Source: an archaeon (GTDB lineage: Archaea; Asgardarchaeota; Thorarchaeia; Thorarchaeales; Thorarchaeaceae). From it: 64,000 nucleotides of DNA. The notes beneath the pieces are model-generated. The model ran no database searches and was not told the origin of the DNA. It saw only the letters and a program-made list of their open reading frames with translations. Shown here one piece after another: positions 8,274 through 18,496 of this stretch (the first letter of the stretch is position 1; every line of letters begins with the position of its first letter). The DNA lies in contig JAJRWI010000042.1 of the NCBI GenBank assembly GCA_024276825.1, positions 62,001-126,000 of the forward strand, given 5' to 3'. Made by a program: the position numbers and the translations under genes.

Positions 8274-11200
8274 TCAACTGCTGGAACTTCTTGATCTCCT
8301 TAACACCAGGATTATGATTATCACAACTATGCCCACCAAAGCTCCCGCTATGATTATCATAGTTGGATCAAACCCACCGCCAATGGGTGAAGTGGTGGTG
8401 CTAGGCGGAGAAGTTGTGGTTGTAGTAGTGGTAGTCGTGGTAGTGGTTGTAGTAGTGGTTGTAGTAATGATAGACTCCGAAGTCACAGTGACAATTACTG
8501 TCGACGAGTTCACATGCCCAGTTTCATCATAGACTACTATTGTGTAGTTGTATATGCCCACATCAAGTTCATCCAGACTCAATGTGATCTCATTGTTTCC
8601 TGGCCCCCAGAATCGTGGAGAGTCATAAATGGATGTTCCATTGACAAGGACATCATAGGTGGATGGATAAGCATCATCCAATGTCCAAGTGATCTCGACT
8701 CCTGTGGTACCAACCACAAAGTTGAGCGAACTAGGCCCAGTAATCGTCGGTGCATGACTGTCAACCTTGTATGAGAATGTCTTTGAACTCCATAGTCCTG
8801 CGGAGTCTTGAGCATAGACATACAGCACGCGATCACCATCAGCATCGACTACAGGAACCTGATAGGAGGGCCCAGTGAGTGTGCTATTAGATGTCTGAGA
8901 GTCCCAGCGATATAGCACTTGGGCAAGGCCATTCGAGTCTGTGATGTCAAGAATGATGTTCATCGAGTTGTCAACAAAGGTGTTCTCTAATGGCGTAGTG
9001 AGTGTGATCGCAGGCGGCGTTGCATCGAGAGTGAAGACATAGGTCGCAGTTTGCGAGTTTCCAGCAGTGTCATTTGCAAAGACAAAGAGTATATGTTCGC
9101 CATCAGAGCCTGTCAGAGTTGTCATGTAGGGGGCATTCCAAGCTTGCAGAGTGCCGCCATCCCAGGCATACATCACTGTATCAATATCAGGGGCATCAAT
9201 GTCCACATCAATTGTGGTGCCGTCCTGTTGAAGTGTGTTATTATTGGGTGATACCAGGGTGATGTCAGGTGGAGTACCATCCAGCTGAAAGACAAACGTT
9301 TCAACGGCGAGGTTTCCTGCAGAGTCATTGGCAAAGACTTCGACGATATATTGTCCATCTGAGCCAGACAATTGAAGATCGTAGGGACTGTCAAGTGTCA
9401 TATTGGCACCACCATTGAGATTGTACCAAGCGTAGGCAACCTCATCCTCGTGATCAGTAATCTCAAAATCAATCATTATAGTTGGGTTGACCAGTGAACC
9501 ATTTGCAGGAGAGTTCAAGGCGACATTGGGTTCAACAGTGTCCCTCATCAGCTGACAGACAAAGGCATCTTGAGATCCTCCAAGGTCTGAGTCGAATGCA
9601 TTATTGAGTGGAAAGTCGCTCGATTTTGTTGTTCCAACAACAAAAATAGTCGAGTTACCTGACACATCTATGCCATTTCCGTAATCGTAGCTGGAACCGC
9701 CAAGATAGGTGCTCATCTCAAGAGAGCCAGTTCTGTTAAAACAGGCGACTCCAGCTTCAGGATTAGAATATGTGATATCAATGGGATCCATCAATGGCAA
9801 GTCATTGCTGCCCGCATTCAATGAGATAAGGATCGAGTTGTCAGGACCAAGAGAGACCTTTGTGTTGCTCTCACCGTAAAGGCCACCAAAGTATGTGCTC
9901 CAGTTCAATGTGGTCATTACTAAATTGTAGCGAGTTATGAACACATCATAGTTTCCGGCATTCGCTTCTTGGTACGCATCTCTCGTTGGAAAGTCTGTAG
10001 ACAATGTATTTCCAACAGCCACAGCGTATCCTTGAGAATCAACATCAATTCCAGACCCGAATTCATAGGATGAACCGCCCAAGTAGGTAGAATATCTTAT
10101 GGACCCATTTGGCAAGAATGAACTAACAAAAGCGTCCTGACTTCCTCCAAGGGTCGAGTCATTTGCCAGATATGTCGGAAAGTTGGCAGACCATGTAGTT
10201 CCCACAACATATATGTCATCAAAGCCATCCACTGCCACATCGTTTGCTTCATCAGAGTGAAGGAAATCACTCGAAAGACCATTGCCGCCAAGATATGTAG
10301 AGAAATTCAGTGTACTGGTCATCCCATTGAATCTGGTCACAAATGCATCCCAATAGCCACCAAATGAGCTCTGGTAAGCATTCAACGTGGGTATTCCTGT
10401 TGTGACACCTGTGATCACAACATCACCATTTGACAACAGAGCAATTCCGCGGGCCTCAGTGTCTGATGTCCCAAAGAGTGTGCTATAATCAAGTCCAGTG
10501 CCTGTGGAGTTCAGTCTGAACCAGAAGGCATCATAGGACGAGGCTATTGTCGAGTCGTAGGCGTTCACGAGTGGAAAGTCTGTCGAGTATGTCAGACCAC
10601 ACACGTAAACATTGCCGCCTTCATCAACAACAATGGACAGACCACGGTCATTTGAACTTCCACCCACATAGGTCGAATAAATTATCTCCCCTGTGTATGG
10701 ATTGATTTTCGTAACGAATATATCCTCACCCCCATTTGAAGAGGTGTTATATCCATTCGCAGGAAAGTTGGTGCTTGATGTGTAGCCAGTGATATAGATA
10801 TAGCCGCTTGAATCAACAGCAATATCCATTCCTGCATCCTCAAGCGAGCCACCCAAATAACTGCTAAGCGGCATCGAGTAAGATCTCACCACAATGAACC
10901 GAAACTCTGCTTCAGCAAGGTTCCCAGCACTGTCATTTGCCATCACACATAGCGTGATCCAGCCAGAGGTCATGGGTATCACTGCTTGATATGAGGAGAA
11001 CCATTCAGTATAATCAGCTTCCGTGGACCAGCGATAGAACGTGCGGTGTAGATGAGTGTCAGTAATATTGAGTGTAATCCAAGTTCCGGGATATTGTTCA
11101 CTCATATCAGAGGGTGTCAGCAAATTGATGTCAGGAGGGGTGTCATCGACAGTAAAGACGAAATGTGCAAGGTCCTCATTTCCAACTGTGTCATTGGCAT

Positions 11201-13466
11201 AAATGTAAAGGTGATGAATCCCCTCACCTGGAACCATGGTGACATAGTATGGACTTGCAAGCGTTGCATTTGAGCCGCCATCAAACCGATACTGGACAAC
11301 ATCAACCCCTGCATATTCATCAGACACATTAAGATAGATACGAGTAGATGATTGAACCACCGAGTCATTTGCAATTCCGAAGAGCGCAATCTCTGGTGCT
11401 ATAGTGTCATTTGTGAACTGGGTTATGAAGCAGTCATAGTTTCCATTAGGTGTATTGTCGAAGGCATTTCTTGTCACAAAGTTTGAAGACCCTGTTTGCC
11501 CTGCTACAGTGATGTTCCCATCGGATGACACTGCAAGTTCATATGCATTATCTGGACCACCCCCTCCAAGATACGTACTGAATATTAGACCAGATCCATC
11601 ACTCTTGAACACTGTCACTACAGCCTCACTACTAGCTGAGTACTGAGCTTGTGTCGCCAGAAGCACGGGATAGTTTGAACTCAATGAGTATCCAGTGAGA
11701 TAGACCTTGCCGTAGGTGTCAACATCAACGTCATACATGCAATCATCATCAGACCCGCCAAGATAGGTAGAGAACGCAATTGATGCACCAGAGGGGTTGA
11801 GCTTTAGTAGAAATCCATCCATATTTCCTCCTAGCGTTGTGTCATAGGCTGACACTGTATTCATGTCAGATGAGGCTGTATTACCAGTCACATAAATTGA
11901 CCCAGATGAATCAACTCTGATCCCATAGCCATGTTCGACAGCACTGCCGCCCCAATAAGTGGAAAAGACTAAAGAAGACCCGTCATTTGTGAATTCCATG
12001 ACGAATGCATCAAAAAGGTCGGTATTGGGATCAACTGCATTTTTGAGCGGGAAGGACCCTCTCGTGTAGCCCGTGAGATAGATGTTATAATTAGAATCAA
12101 TGTCTACATCATAGGCAATATCATCAGCTGAACTTCCCATATAGGTTGAGAAAACAAGACCATTTCCTGTTGAGTTAAAGACAGTCAGAAATGCGTCAAG
12201 ATTGCCAGCATTTGAACTCTGATAGGCATTGAGAATGTCAAAGTCGGAAGAGTCAGTTTCGCCAACAATTATGCACTCGCCGGTTGAGTTCAATGCGATG
12301 CTATGTGCCCATTCATCGCCAGAGCCACCAAAGTAAGTCGAGAAAATAAGGTCAGTTCCTGCAGAGTTCAATTTGAAGAAGAAAGCATCGTATGACCCCG
12401 ATCTACTGGATTGAAACTCATTCACCAGTGGAAAGTTTAGGCTCGAAGTCCTACCAACAACATAGACATTGCCACTACTATCCACCGTAATCGAACCGAT
12501 GTCTTCAAAGTACGATCCGCCCACAAATGTACTATATATCAGAGTCTTATTAGATGCAAATTTCATCACGAAGATATCCGAATTTGAGAGGGTCGAATCA
12601 TAGGCATCCTTCAATGGGAAGTCACTGGATGATGTTGAACCTGCAAGATATATATTCCCGGTCGAGTCAATGGCAATGCGAGCCTGAGTATCAACGCTTG
12701 AACCACCCACATAAGTAGAAAATGCAACTGCAAGTGGATCGATAATAAGAGTTCTAGACGCATCATATTGAGATACCTCAATCCCATAGACACTTGGACC
12801 AATCATCCTGAATTGAGAGTCGACCAGTCCATTTTGAAAAACCATCAGGTCGCGTTCTGAGAATACATCAATCCCACCAATTTTGGCATATATCACTGAA
12901 TCATGAACCTCAATTGTGGCACCCACAACTTCAATATGAATCTGTGAGGGATCGGCATAGGGGTGCACAATGTATTCACTCTTGAGTCCTGAGGGGGACA
13001 TGAAATATCTCAAATCGATTCCTGGATACAAGTTGTAGAACCAGATCTCATCATAGGTGGGAATATTGCATAGTTGAAGATCACCGATGATGTAGTTCAC
13101 AACATGCATCTTTTTCTTAAAGCCCTGTGGAATGACCTCGTTCGATCCCATAAATTCAATTACAGTATGGAGATTATTTCCATGGGAGTCTCGACTAATG
13201 TATATCACACTCGACTTTGAGAACCCCACAGATATTGAGCTTGATGACAGATAGTAATAAACAGTGTCATTCCGCAACTGTCCTTGATTCTCTATGAATC
13301 CGCCAAATTGGGCAGTCAGAGATGATGGACTCAAAGGTAATTCACTTTGAGCTTTGAATTTAGCATTCTGAAACGGCAATGGCTTCTGCTTAGATCGAGC
13401 CATTTGATTATCATAAAATGATAATGCAATTGCCAAACTTTGAAATATCAAAACTAGCATTAGCAT
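8274..13466 (-). CDS. Giant SBBP (seven-bladed beta-propeller) repeat surface protein with Ig-like domains, Thr-rich linker and C-terminal TM
   Basis: 1730 aa; 14 repeats of the type FSTYLGGS..D...(V)D..G..Y..G.T.S..FP; six Ig-like TPPxIxLxxP-type segments; T-tract; MIIIAGALVGIVVIIIILVLRRSRSSSS. Confidence 0.88.
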   Translation of the reverse strand: MLMLVLIFQSLAIALSFYDNQMARSKQKPLPFQNAKFKAQSELPLSPSSLTAQFGGFIENQGQLRNDTVYYYLSSSSISVGFSKSSVIYISRDSHGNNLHTVIEFMGSNEVIPQGFKKKMHVVNYIIGDLQLCNIPTYDEIWFYNLYPGIDLRYFMSPSGLKSEYIVHPYADPSQIHIEVVGATIEVHDSVIYAKIGGIDVFSERDLMVFQNGLVDSQFRMIGPSVYGIEVSQYDASRTLIIDPLAVAFSTYVGGSSVDTQARIAIDSTGNIYLAGSTSSSDFPLKDAYDSTLSNSDIFVMKFASNKTLIYSTFVGGSYFEDIGSITVDSSGNVYVVGRTSSLNFPLVNEFQSSRSGSYDAFFFKLNSAGTDLIFSTYFGGSGDEWAHSIALNSTGECIIVGETDSSDFDILNAYQSSNAGNLDAFLTVFNSTGNGLVFSTYMGSSADDIAYDVDIDSNYNIYLTGYTRGSFPLKNAVDPNTDLFDAFVMEFTNDGSSLVFSTYWGGSAVEHGYGIRVDSSGSIYVTGNTASSDMNTVSAYDTTLGGNMDGFLLKLNPSGASIAFSTYLGGSDDDCMYDVDVDTYGKVYLTGYSLSSNYPVLLATQAQYSASSEAVVTVFKSDGSGLIFSTYLGGGGPDNAYELAVSSDGNITVAGQTGSSNFVTRNAFDNTPNGNYDCFITQFTNDTIAPEIALFGIANDSVVQSSTRIYLNVSDEYAGVDVVQYRFDGGSNATLASPYYVTMVPGEGIHHLYIYANDTVGNEDLAHFVFTVDDTPPDINLLTPSDMSEQYPGTWITLNITDTHLHRTFYRWSTEADYTEWFSSYQAVIPMTSGWITLCVMANDSAGNLAEAEFRFIVVRSYSMPLSSYLGGSLEDAGMDIAVDSSGYIYITGYTSSTNFPANGYNTSSNGGEDIFVTKINPYTGEIIYSTYVGGSSNDRGLSIVVDEGGNVYVCGLTYSTDFPLVNAYDSTIASSYDAFWFRLNSTGTGLDYSTLFGTSDTEARGIALLSNGDVVITGVTTGIPTLNAYQSSFGGYWDAFVTRFNGMTSTLNFSTYLGGNGLSSDFLHSDEANDVAVDGFDDIYVVGTTWSANFPTYLANDSTLGGSQDAFVSSFLPNGSIRYSTYLGGSSYEFGSGIDVDSQGYAVAVGNTLSTDFPTRDAYQEANAGNYDVFITRYNLVMTTLNWSTYFGGLYGESNTKVSLGPDNSILISLNAGSNDLPLMDPIDITYSNPEAGVACFNRTGSLEMSTYLGGSSYDYGNGIDVSGNSTIFVVGTTKSSDFPLNNAFDSDLGGSQDAFVCQLMRDTVEPNVALNSPANGSLVNPTIMIDFEITDHEDEVAYAWYNLNGGANMTLDSPYDLQLSGSDGQYIVEVFANDSAGNLAVETFVFQLDGTPPDITLVSPNNNTLQQDGTTIDVDIDAPDIDTVMYAWDGGTLQAWNAPYMTTLTGSDGEHILFVFANDTAGNSQTATYVFTLDATPPAITLTTPLENTFVDNSMNIILDITDSNGLAQVLYRWDSQTSNSTLTGPSYQVPVVDADGDRVLYVYAQDSAGLWSSKTFSYKVDSHAPTITGPSSLNFVVGTTGVEITWTLDDAYPSTYDVLVNGTSIYDSPRFWGPGNNEITLSLDELDVGIYNYTIVVYDETGHVNSSTVIVTVTSESIITTTTTTTTTTTTTTTTTTSPPSTTTSPIGGGFDPTMIIIAGALVGIVVIIIILVLRRSRSSSS

Positions 13467-13796
13467 AATGGCAAGATTTTTTTTTCATAAAATCAACTCC
13501 TGCATCATGGACACATTAATGGCAGACCAGGGATTTGCCAATATTAATATTTTATGCGATTACTAATCCAAAAAATATTAATGATGATTAATTATACTTC
13601 TGATTTCAATGAATAATGGACTTTTATAAATATATGATAATGGAAATGTTTCCAAATATCTAAAATATTAGTAATCTATTAATACGAATCATAATTCAGA
13701 AATTCTTGTATGGTAATTTAGCCACATCTGACATTTTAAATGTGATAGTTGATGAATATCAATTGTTAATTATAGTTTATTTTCAAGGTGTAATCG

Positions 13797-14621
13797 ATGA
13801 CACAGGGACTGAAAGTACCAATGGACTTGGTACCACCCAAAGTAAGAGAAAACATGAAAGGAATCAAGCACAAGATTGTAATTCTGTCAGGCAAGGGGGG
13901 CGTGGGCAAGACCACCGTGGCCACAAACCTTGCAATGTCGTTTGCAAAGAATGGGCTCAAGACGGGGATACTCGATGTAGATATCTATGGCCCTAATGTA
14001 CCTAAATTGCTGGGCCTTGAGGGTTGGCATCCAACCGTTGAGGGTGAAACCATCATTCCAATCAGTGGACCAATGAACATCAAGGTCATGTCAATGGGTT
14101 TCTTGTTGGCAAATCCGGATGATGCGGTTGCTTGGAGAGGCCCACTTGTAGCAAAGATCATTGGTCAGTTCTTAGGAGATGTGAGATGGGGAGAGCTCGA
14201 TCTGCTAGTAGTAGATCTTCCACCAGGAACAGGAGATGAAATACTTAGCATTCTCCAACAGATCCCAGATGTTGATGGTGTTATAATAGTATCAACACCA
14301 CAGGAGGTTGCTGTTCTTGACGCACGCAGGGCCATAAGACTTGTTAATAAAATGGGAGTTCCCATTCTTGGTATTATTGAAAACATGGGAGAGTTTGTAT
14401 GTCCTAATTGCGGCCAGGCCCATGAATTGTTCGGCAAGGGTGTTGCTAGGAGGGCTGCAAACGAGTTTGGAATAGGATATTTGGGAAGACTGCCTTTTGA
14501 TCCAAGAATTGTATCAATGAGCGATGAAGGCACTCCATTCATAATAGAACAGCCCGACTCAAAGGCTGCAAAGAGTTTTCAAGAAGTGGTTGAGCGAATT
14601 AGAATGAAGATAATGAATTAG
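13797..14621 (+). CDS. Mrp/NBP35-family P-loop ATPase (Fe-S cluster carrier)
   Basis: VILSGKGGVGKTTVATNLA, DVDIYGPNVPKLLG, DLPPGTGDE, ENMGEFVCPNCG. Confidence 0.92.
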   Translation: MTQGLKVPMDLVPPKVRENMKGIKHKIVILSGKGGVGKTTVATNLAMSFAKNGLKTGILDVDIYGPNVPKLLGLEGWHPTVEGETIIPISGPMNIKVMSMGFLLANPDDAVAWRGPLVAKIIGQFLGDVRWGELDLLVVDLPPGTGDEILSILQQIPDVDGVIIVSTPQEVAVLDARRAIRLVNKMGVPILGIIENMGEFVCPNCGQAHELFGKGVARRAANEFGIGYLGRLPFDPRIVSMSDEGTPFIIEQPDSKAAKSFQEVVERIRMKIMN

Positions 14622-14641
14622 AGCATTTGAAGGCACGAAGT

Positions 14642-14666
14642 ACAGAGGAAGTGATTATTCCTCTGT
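14642..14666. terminator. Hairpin between convergent genes
   Basis: acagaggaa-gtgatta-ttcctctgt perfect 9-bp inverted repeat. Confidence 0.4.
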
Positions 14667-15053
14667 GCTCTCCTCTTCTGTATTTTCAGACTCTGATAGT
14701 TCAGCAGTTTCAGACTCTTCTTCATGCCTTTTCTCCTTCTTATGAGACGACTTTGGCTCCCCGGGTTCACTGCTTGGAATGAGCTTCATTACCAAAGGAT
14801 AGCAGAGTAATATTGAGATAATTGCCATTATCACTATTATCAGAACTGTGAGATCAGCGCCAAATAATGCAACCGGATTGATCCAGATGTCCGATTTTGG
14901 CACCCCAAAGACAACATGCTGCAGCCAACCGGGAATTGCAAAGGTAAGGGGGATGCATATGACAATCAGAAGAAAGACTGATGCAATGATCTCCGCAGTA
15001 TAGATTAGAATTCTTTTGAGCGTACTACTTACTGCCTCTTTTGCCATTGTCAC
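14655..15053 (-). CDS. Small two- or three-TM membrane protein of unknown function
   Basis: 132 aa with hydrophobic segments and an acidic Ser/Glu-rich tail. Confidence 0.6.
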   Translation of the reverse strand: MTMAKEAVSSTLKRILIYTAEIIASVFLLIVICIPLTFAIPGWLQHVVFGVPKSDIWINPVALFGADLTVLIIVIMAIISILLCYPLVMKLIPSSEPGEPKSSHKKEKRHEEESETAELSESENTEEESTEE

Positions 15054-15128
15054 TGTTGTGCACCAAGCAATTACGACTTTGAATTCCTTTTAATCATTGC
15101 TCAGAAGAAGATAAGGATAATAAGGAGA

Positions 15129-15223
15129 GGTTTGGGGCTCACCAAAAAAGAGTCGGGAGAGAGAGTGAGTGCGAAGGAAGGAGAGAGGATTAGGATTCTT
15201 TGCGGATTTGTGAGCCCCTTGCT
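15129..15223. ncRNA. Candidate structured RNA element 1 (strand unknown)
   Basis: ggggctcac (15134-15142) pairs with gtgagcccc (15210-15218) around a purine-rich loop containing ggaaggagagag; lies in a ~430-bp non-coding gap. Confidence 0.4.
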
Positions 15224-15324
15224 CCATGTTATAATATCCCTTCATATCATATATATCTTTTCATAGCATATATTATAGAATAGATTAATGTCTTGAGTAA
15301 ATTACCTTAAGAACTCGGGGATGA

Positions 15325-15400
15325 TGGCGTGCTTGGGGCATTGAAAGAAAGACACGGAAGGAGGAGAGAGATAATACGAGCATGAAGCCCCAAGCACCTT
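15325..15400. ncRNA. Candidate structured RNA element 2 (strand unknown)
   Basis: gtgcttggggc (15329-15339) pairs perfectly with gccccaagcac (15387-15397) around a loop containing ggaaggaggagagag. Confidence 0.4.
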
Positions 15401-15481
15401 CAAATATCTATACGCATTAAAAGAATATAATCAAAGCTATGATGGACTAATTCAACAAAAGCGAATGAAATTTCTAGGCCC

Positions 15482-16207
15482 CTAATACAGAGAGAATGAA
15501 CTTGTGCCTGCAGACCTATTCTGCTCAAAAGACTTGACAAGGAACTGGATCATTTCAGGAAGTGAGCTAAAGACACGTTTTGCACCCTCAGCGTAGAGCA
15601 CATCTTCAGAGGTTTCACCAGTAATCACGCCCCAAAAATCAACACCTGCCTTGCGGGCTGCTGCCGCATCGATGAGAGCATCACCGACATATAATGTTCT
15701 TTCTGGAATACATCCAAGCCTTTCTATAATCTGCAAGAGACCCTCGGGGAAGGGCTTTGGGCTAATAGATTCATTTCTGGTCTGGATAACATCGAAATAT
15801 GGCCTCAGCGAGATCTTGTCCAGAATTATATCTACTGCTTCTCGACCATTGTTTGTGAGAATCGCAGTCTTGACTCCCAGCGTCCTCAGTGTTGCTAAGG
15901 CTTCAAGGGCCCCATCTATCAGTGAAACGTTTCTTGCAGAATTGGCCTCATGTCTTGAGAGGACCAGATCGACCTTCTTCTGCAAGTCATTCCACTCATC
16001 AATGTCCATTCCATTATTGAGAAAGTATTCCCTTGCCTTCAATGTCGAGCTTGAAATTCCATCAGCGGGCTCAAGGAGTTGAGGTGGGAGTCCATGCTCA
16101 ATGTATAGCTTTTTCACATCGGATCTCATTGCCTCCAGAGGAAGAGTGAGCACGATTATTGTTCCATCCAGATCAAAGACAATTGCGTCGTACATGGTCA
16201 AGCTCAC
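15482..16207 (-). CDS. HAD-superfamily hydrolase (phosphoglycolate phosphatase-like)
   Basis: YDAIVFDLDGTIIVL, AILTNNGR, ISPKPFPEGL, YVGDALIDAAAARKAG. Confidence 0.85.
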   Translation of the reverse strand: MSLTMYDAIVFDLDGTIIVLTLPLEAMRSDVKKLYIEHGLPPQLLEPADGISSSTLKAREYFLNNGMDIDEWNDLQKKVDLVLSRHEANSARNVSLIDGALEALATLRTLGVKTAILTNNGREAVDIILDKISLRPYFDVIQTRNESISPKPFPEGLLQIIERLGCIPERTLYVGDALIDAAAARKAGVDFWGVITGETSEDVLYAEGAKRVFSSLPEMIQFLVKSFEQNRSAGTSSFSLY

Positions 16208-16297
16208 ACCTCTTCCCGATTGATTCCTTCTTAAGCATAGTCACTGCCTATATTCATTCAATATATCGAGAGTTCATTCAAAAAAATAGTGGTACAA

Positions 16298-16795
16298 TTA
16301 TTCATTCCCCATAAGAAGGGCCTTAGTGCATGCATGATCCATTGTGGCAGGTTTCACTACTTCCATGCGAATGCTGGCGTTGATTCCCTCTGCCACACTT
16401 TGAACATACGGAATACAGACTGTATCACAATACAGTTTTCCAGTCTTTTTGAAGAACTCATACTGTGGGCAATACGGATGAATGGTTTCAACACGCGAAT
16501 CCGAAGTCCATGTAGGCTCAATCTTCGCATTCATGATGTTTCCAATAACAAGCCATGCATCCAATGCATCCTTGAGTGTTTCACCCAGCCCGAGCATGTC
16601 CTTTAGACTCTTAGCATCTTCTGCCCCCAGTCTTCGAAACACCTCAGATAGTGCATCCAAGCCAGAAGATCCAAGCTTCTCATCTAGGACAGTGGCGGTT
16701 GTTGTCATCAGGCGCATCAAATTATTCTGAAGCTCTCTTGCCTTCATTCCAGATGGTATCAGTCCTTTTACGGCGGCCTTCCGCATGATTCCCAT
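16298..16795 (-). CDS. Conserved-looking Cys-containing protein, function unknown
   Basis: 165 aa, C-terminal HPYCPQYEF...YCDTVCIPY...DHACTKAL suggests a metal or ligand site; weak resemblance to ATC hydrolase-type proteins. Confidence 0.5.
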   Translation of the reverse strand: MGIMRKAAVKGLIPSGMKARELQNNLMRLMTTTATVLDEKLGSSGLDALSEVFRRLGAEDAKSLKDMLGLGETLKDALDAWLVIGNIMNAKIEPTWTSDSRVETIHPYCPQYEFFKKTGKLYCDTVCIPYVQSVAEGINASIRMEVVKPATMDHACTKALLMGNE

Positions 16796-16887
16796 GCCAT
16801 CACCAAGATAATGAGTTTATAGGTCATTAATTAAGCTTGTCAGATTAAATTTAAGAGAATGATATAACTGAATCATATTGATGAGCT

Positions 16888-17910
16888 TTGAGCGAACTAG
16901 AGAGAATTGACAAGAATGACATGTTGAGCATGACTCAGAATTTTCCAGTTTTAATCGTCAAATCTTCCCCTGATTCAGAATTCATCAGTCATGTTCGGGC
17001 CATATCCAGAAGAGAACCTGAGGGAGTCTGTCTTATTGGAATGGGAGGAAGTTCCATCGCGGGAGAAATCTGCAGAGGGCTTTTGTGGAGAGATGCCAAA
17101 ATGCCCATAATATCCATACGGGACTACTTTGTGCCCCCGTTTATTGATGAACACTGGGCATCTGTGATAGTGAGTTATTCTGGAAACACAGAGGAAACAT
17201 TGAGTGCATTTAATGCGGTCAACAAAAGGGGCTCAAGTATCGTGGTTCTCACATCAGGGGGCAAGCTCGCAGAACTATATACAGGAAAAGCATTACATCT
17301 GCTCCCCAGCGGCTTTCAGCCAAGAGCTGCATTGCCAATAATCATCTCGATTGTCTTGCCAATTATAGAGATATTACTAGGCATGGACCCAACTGATTTC
17401 AAGGCAATAGCGGACCGCCTTCTCAAGGGCACAATACAGTGGGAAGGCATTAATCCAAATGGAGTTGTAAACAGAATCAAAGGAAAGATTCCCTTATTCA
17501 TCGGTGCCGAGCATATGATACCGGTGGCATATCGGGCCAAATGCCAAATAAATGAGAATGCCAAGGCACCTGCATTTTCTTCGGACATTCCTGAGAGTAA
17601 TCATAACGAGATTGAGGCTGCATTGAAATATTCCGAGCATAATATCATCCCTATCTTTTTACGAAGCAACTGGGAGTCTTCAAGGATCAAGAAACGGATG
17701 AATGAAACTCGTTCAATATATGAGGAGAAGGACATCCAAACTCTGTCGTTGGGAATAAATTCAGAGTCCATCATCGAGGAAACCCTTGGGATGATATATA
17801 ATCTCGATTTAGCTTCAGTCATACTTGCAAAACATTATCAAGCTGATCCATTAGGGGTCCCAATGATCTCAGCTCTGAAGAAACGCTTGGCGCACTCCAA
17901 GAGTGATTAG
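16888..17910 (+). CDS. Bifunctional phosphoglucose/phosphomannose isomerase (SIS domain)
   Basis: LIGMGGSSIAGE, SYSGNTEETLSA, SDIPESNHNEIEA. Confidence 0.88.
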   Translation: MSELERIDKNDMLSMTQNFPVLIVKSSPDSEFISHVRAISRREPEGVCLIGMGGSSIAGEICRGLLWRDAKMPIISIRDYFVPPFIDEHWASVIVSYSGNTEETLSAFNAVNKRGSSIVVLTSGGKLAELYTGKALHLLPSGFQPRAALPIIISIVLPIIEILLGMDPTDFKAIADRLLKGTIQWEGINPNGVVNRIKGKIPLFIGAEHMIPVAYRAKCQINENAKAPAFSSDIPESNHNEIEAALKYSEHNIIPIFLRSNWESSRIKKRMNETRSIYEEKDIQTLSLGINSESIIEETLGMIYNLDLASVILAKHYQADPLGVPMISALKKRLAHSKSD

Positions 17911-18434
17911 TCCATCTTAGGCCATGCAAAGACCAGAATATTCACCGATTCCGCGGTTGAGTTGAAGAGGTGATAAAAGTAGGTCAGGACAATTCCGAAT
18001 GTCCAAATGTCATTTGCAGCTGCATCATAGATTATTGCCTTGTCTTCAGCAACAGTAATCGTGGAGCCGATCGTGAAGTTCTCGTTGTATCCCGGAGTGA
18101 TTGTCTGTTTGTCCTTGGGTATTGCGAGCCTGAATTCTGTATATGAGAAAGACTCATTGTTAAGATACACCACAGCTCGAAGATAGGTCAATGTTGCACT
18201 GCCTGTTGCCACATCAGGTGCCCTAACATTGAATACCATCTGCAGTGATGGATTGAGGGACATGTTCTCATAATTCAAGACACGAACATCAACCAAGTCA
18301 ATCTGTAGGTCATTGATCATGACATAGCTCCCACTGTAATGGCTCGCATTTGAATAAAGATATACGCTGCTTATTGCAGCTATAACTATCATTGCAGCAA
18401 TGATTATGTTTTGGGGCCTGTCATGTTCAATCAT
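17907..18434 (-). CDS. Single-TM exported protein of unknown function
   Basis: 175 aa, N-terminal TM then beta-rich sequence; convergent 4-nt overlap with preceding gene. Confidence 0.55.
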   Translation of the reverse strand: MIEHDRPQNIIIAAMIVIAAISSVYLYSNASHYSGSYVMINDLQIDLVDVRVLNYENMSLNPSLQMVFNVRAPDVATGSATLTYLRAVVYLNNESFSYTEFRLAIPKDKQTITPGYNENFTIGSTITVAEDKAIIYDAAANDIWTFGIVLTYFYHLFNSTAESVNILVFAWPKMD

Positions 18435-18496
18435 TCATATTCACTATGCTTTGAGATGCTTGTTTCAAATATCTTCTTTCCGCTTTGCGCAGAAGT

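Noticed and set aside
8400-8475. GTT/GTA-rich tandem pattern
   Set aside because: It is the minus-strand Thr codon run of the linker in the 1730-aa protein, not a CRISPR or satellite array.
9540-12730. Periodic DNA similarity of ~190-200 bp within the giant gene
   Set aside because: Explained by the coding SBBP repeats.
14165-14542. Minus-strand ORF inside Mrp gene, and similar internal ORFs (39939-40394, 32504-32968, 34981-35430, 49513-50040)
   Set aside because: All lie opposite strongly supported genes and have low-complexity composition typical of antisense frames.
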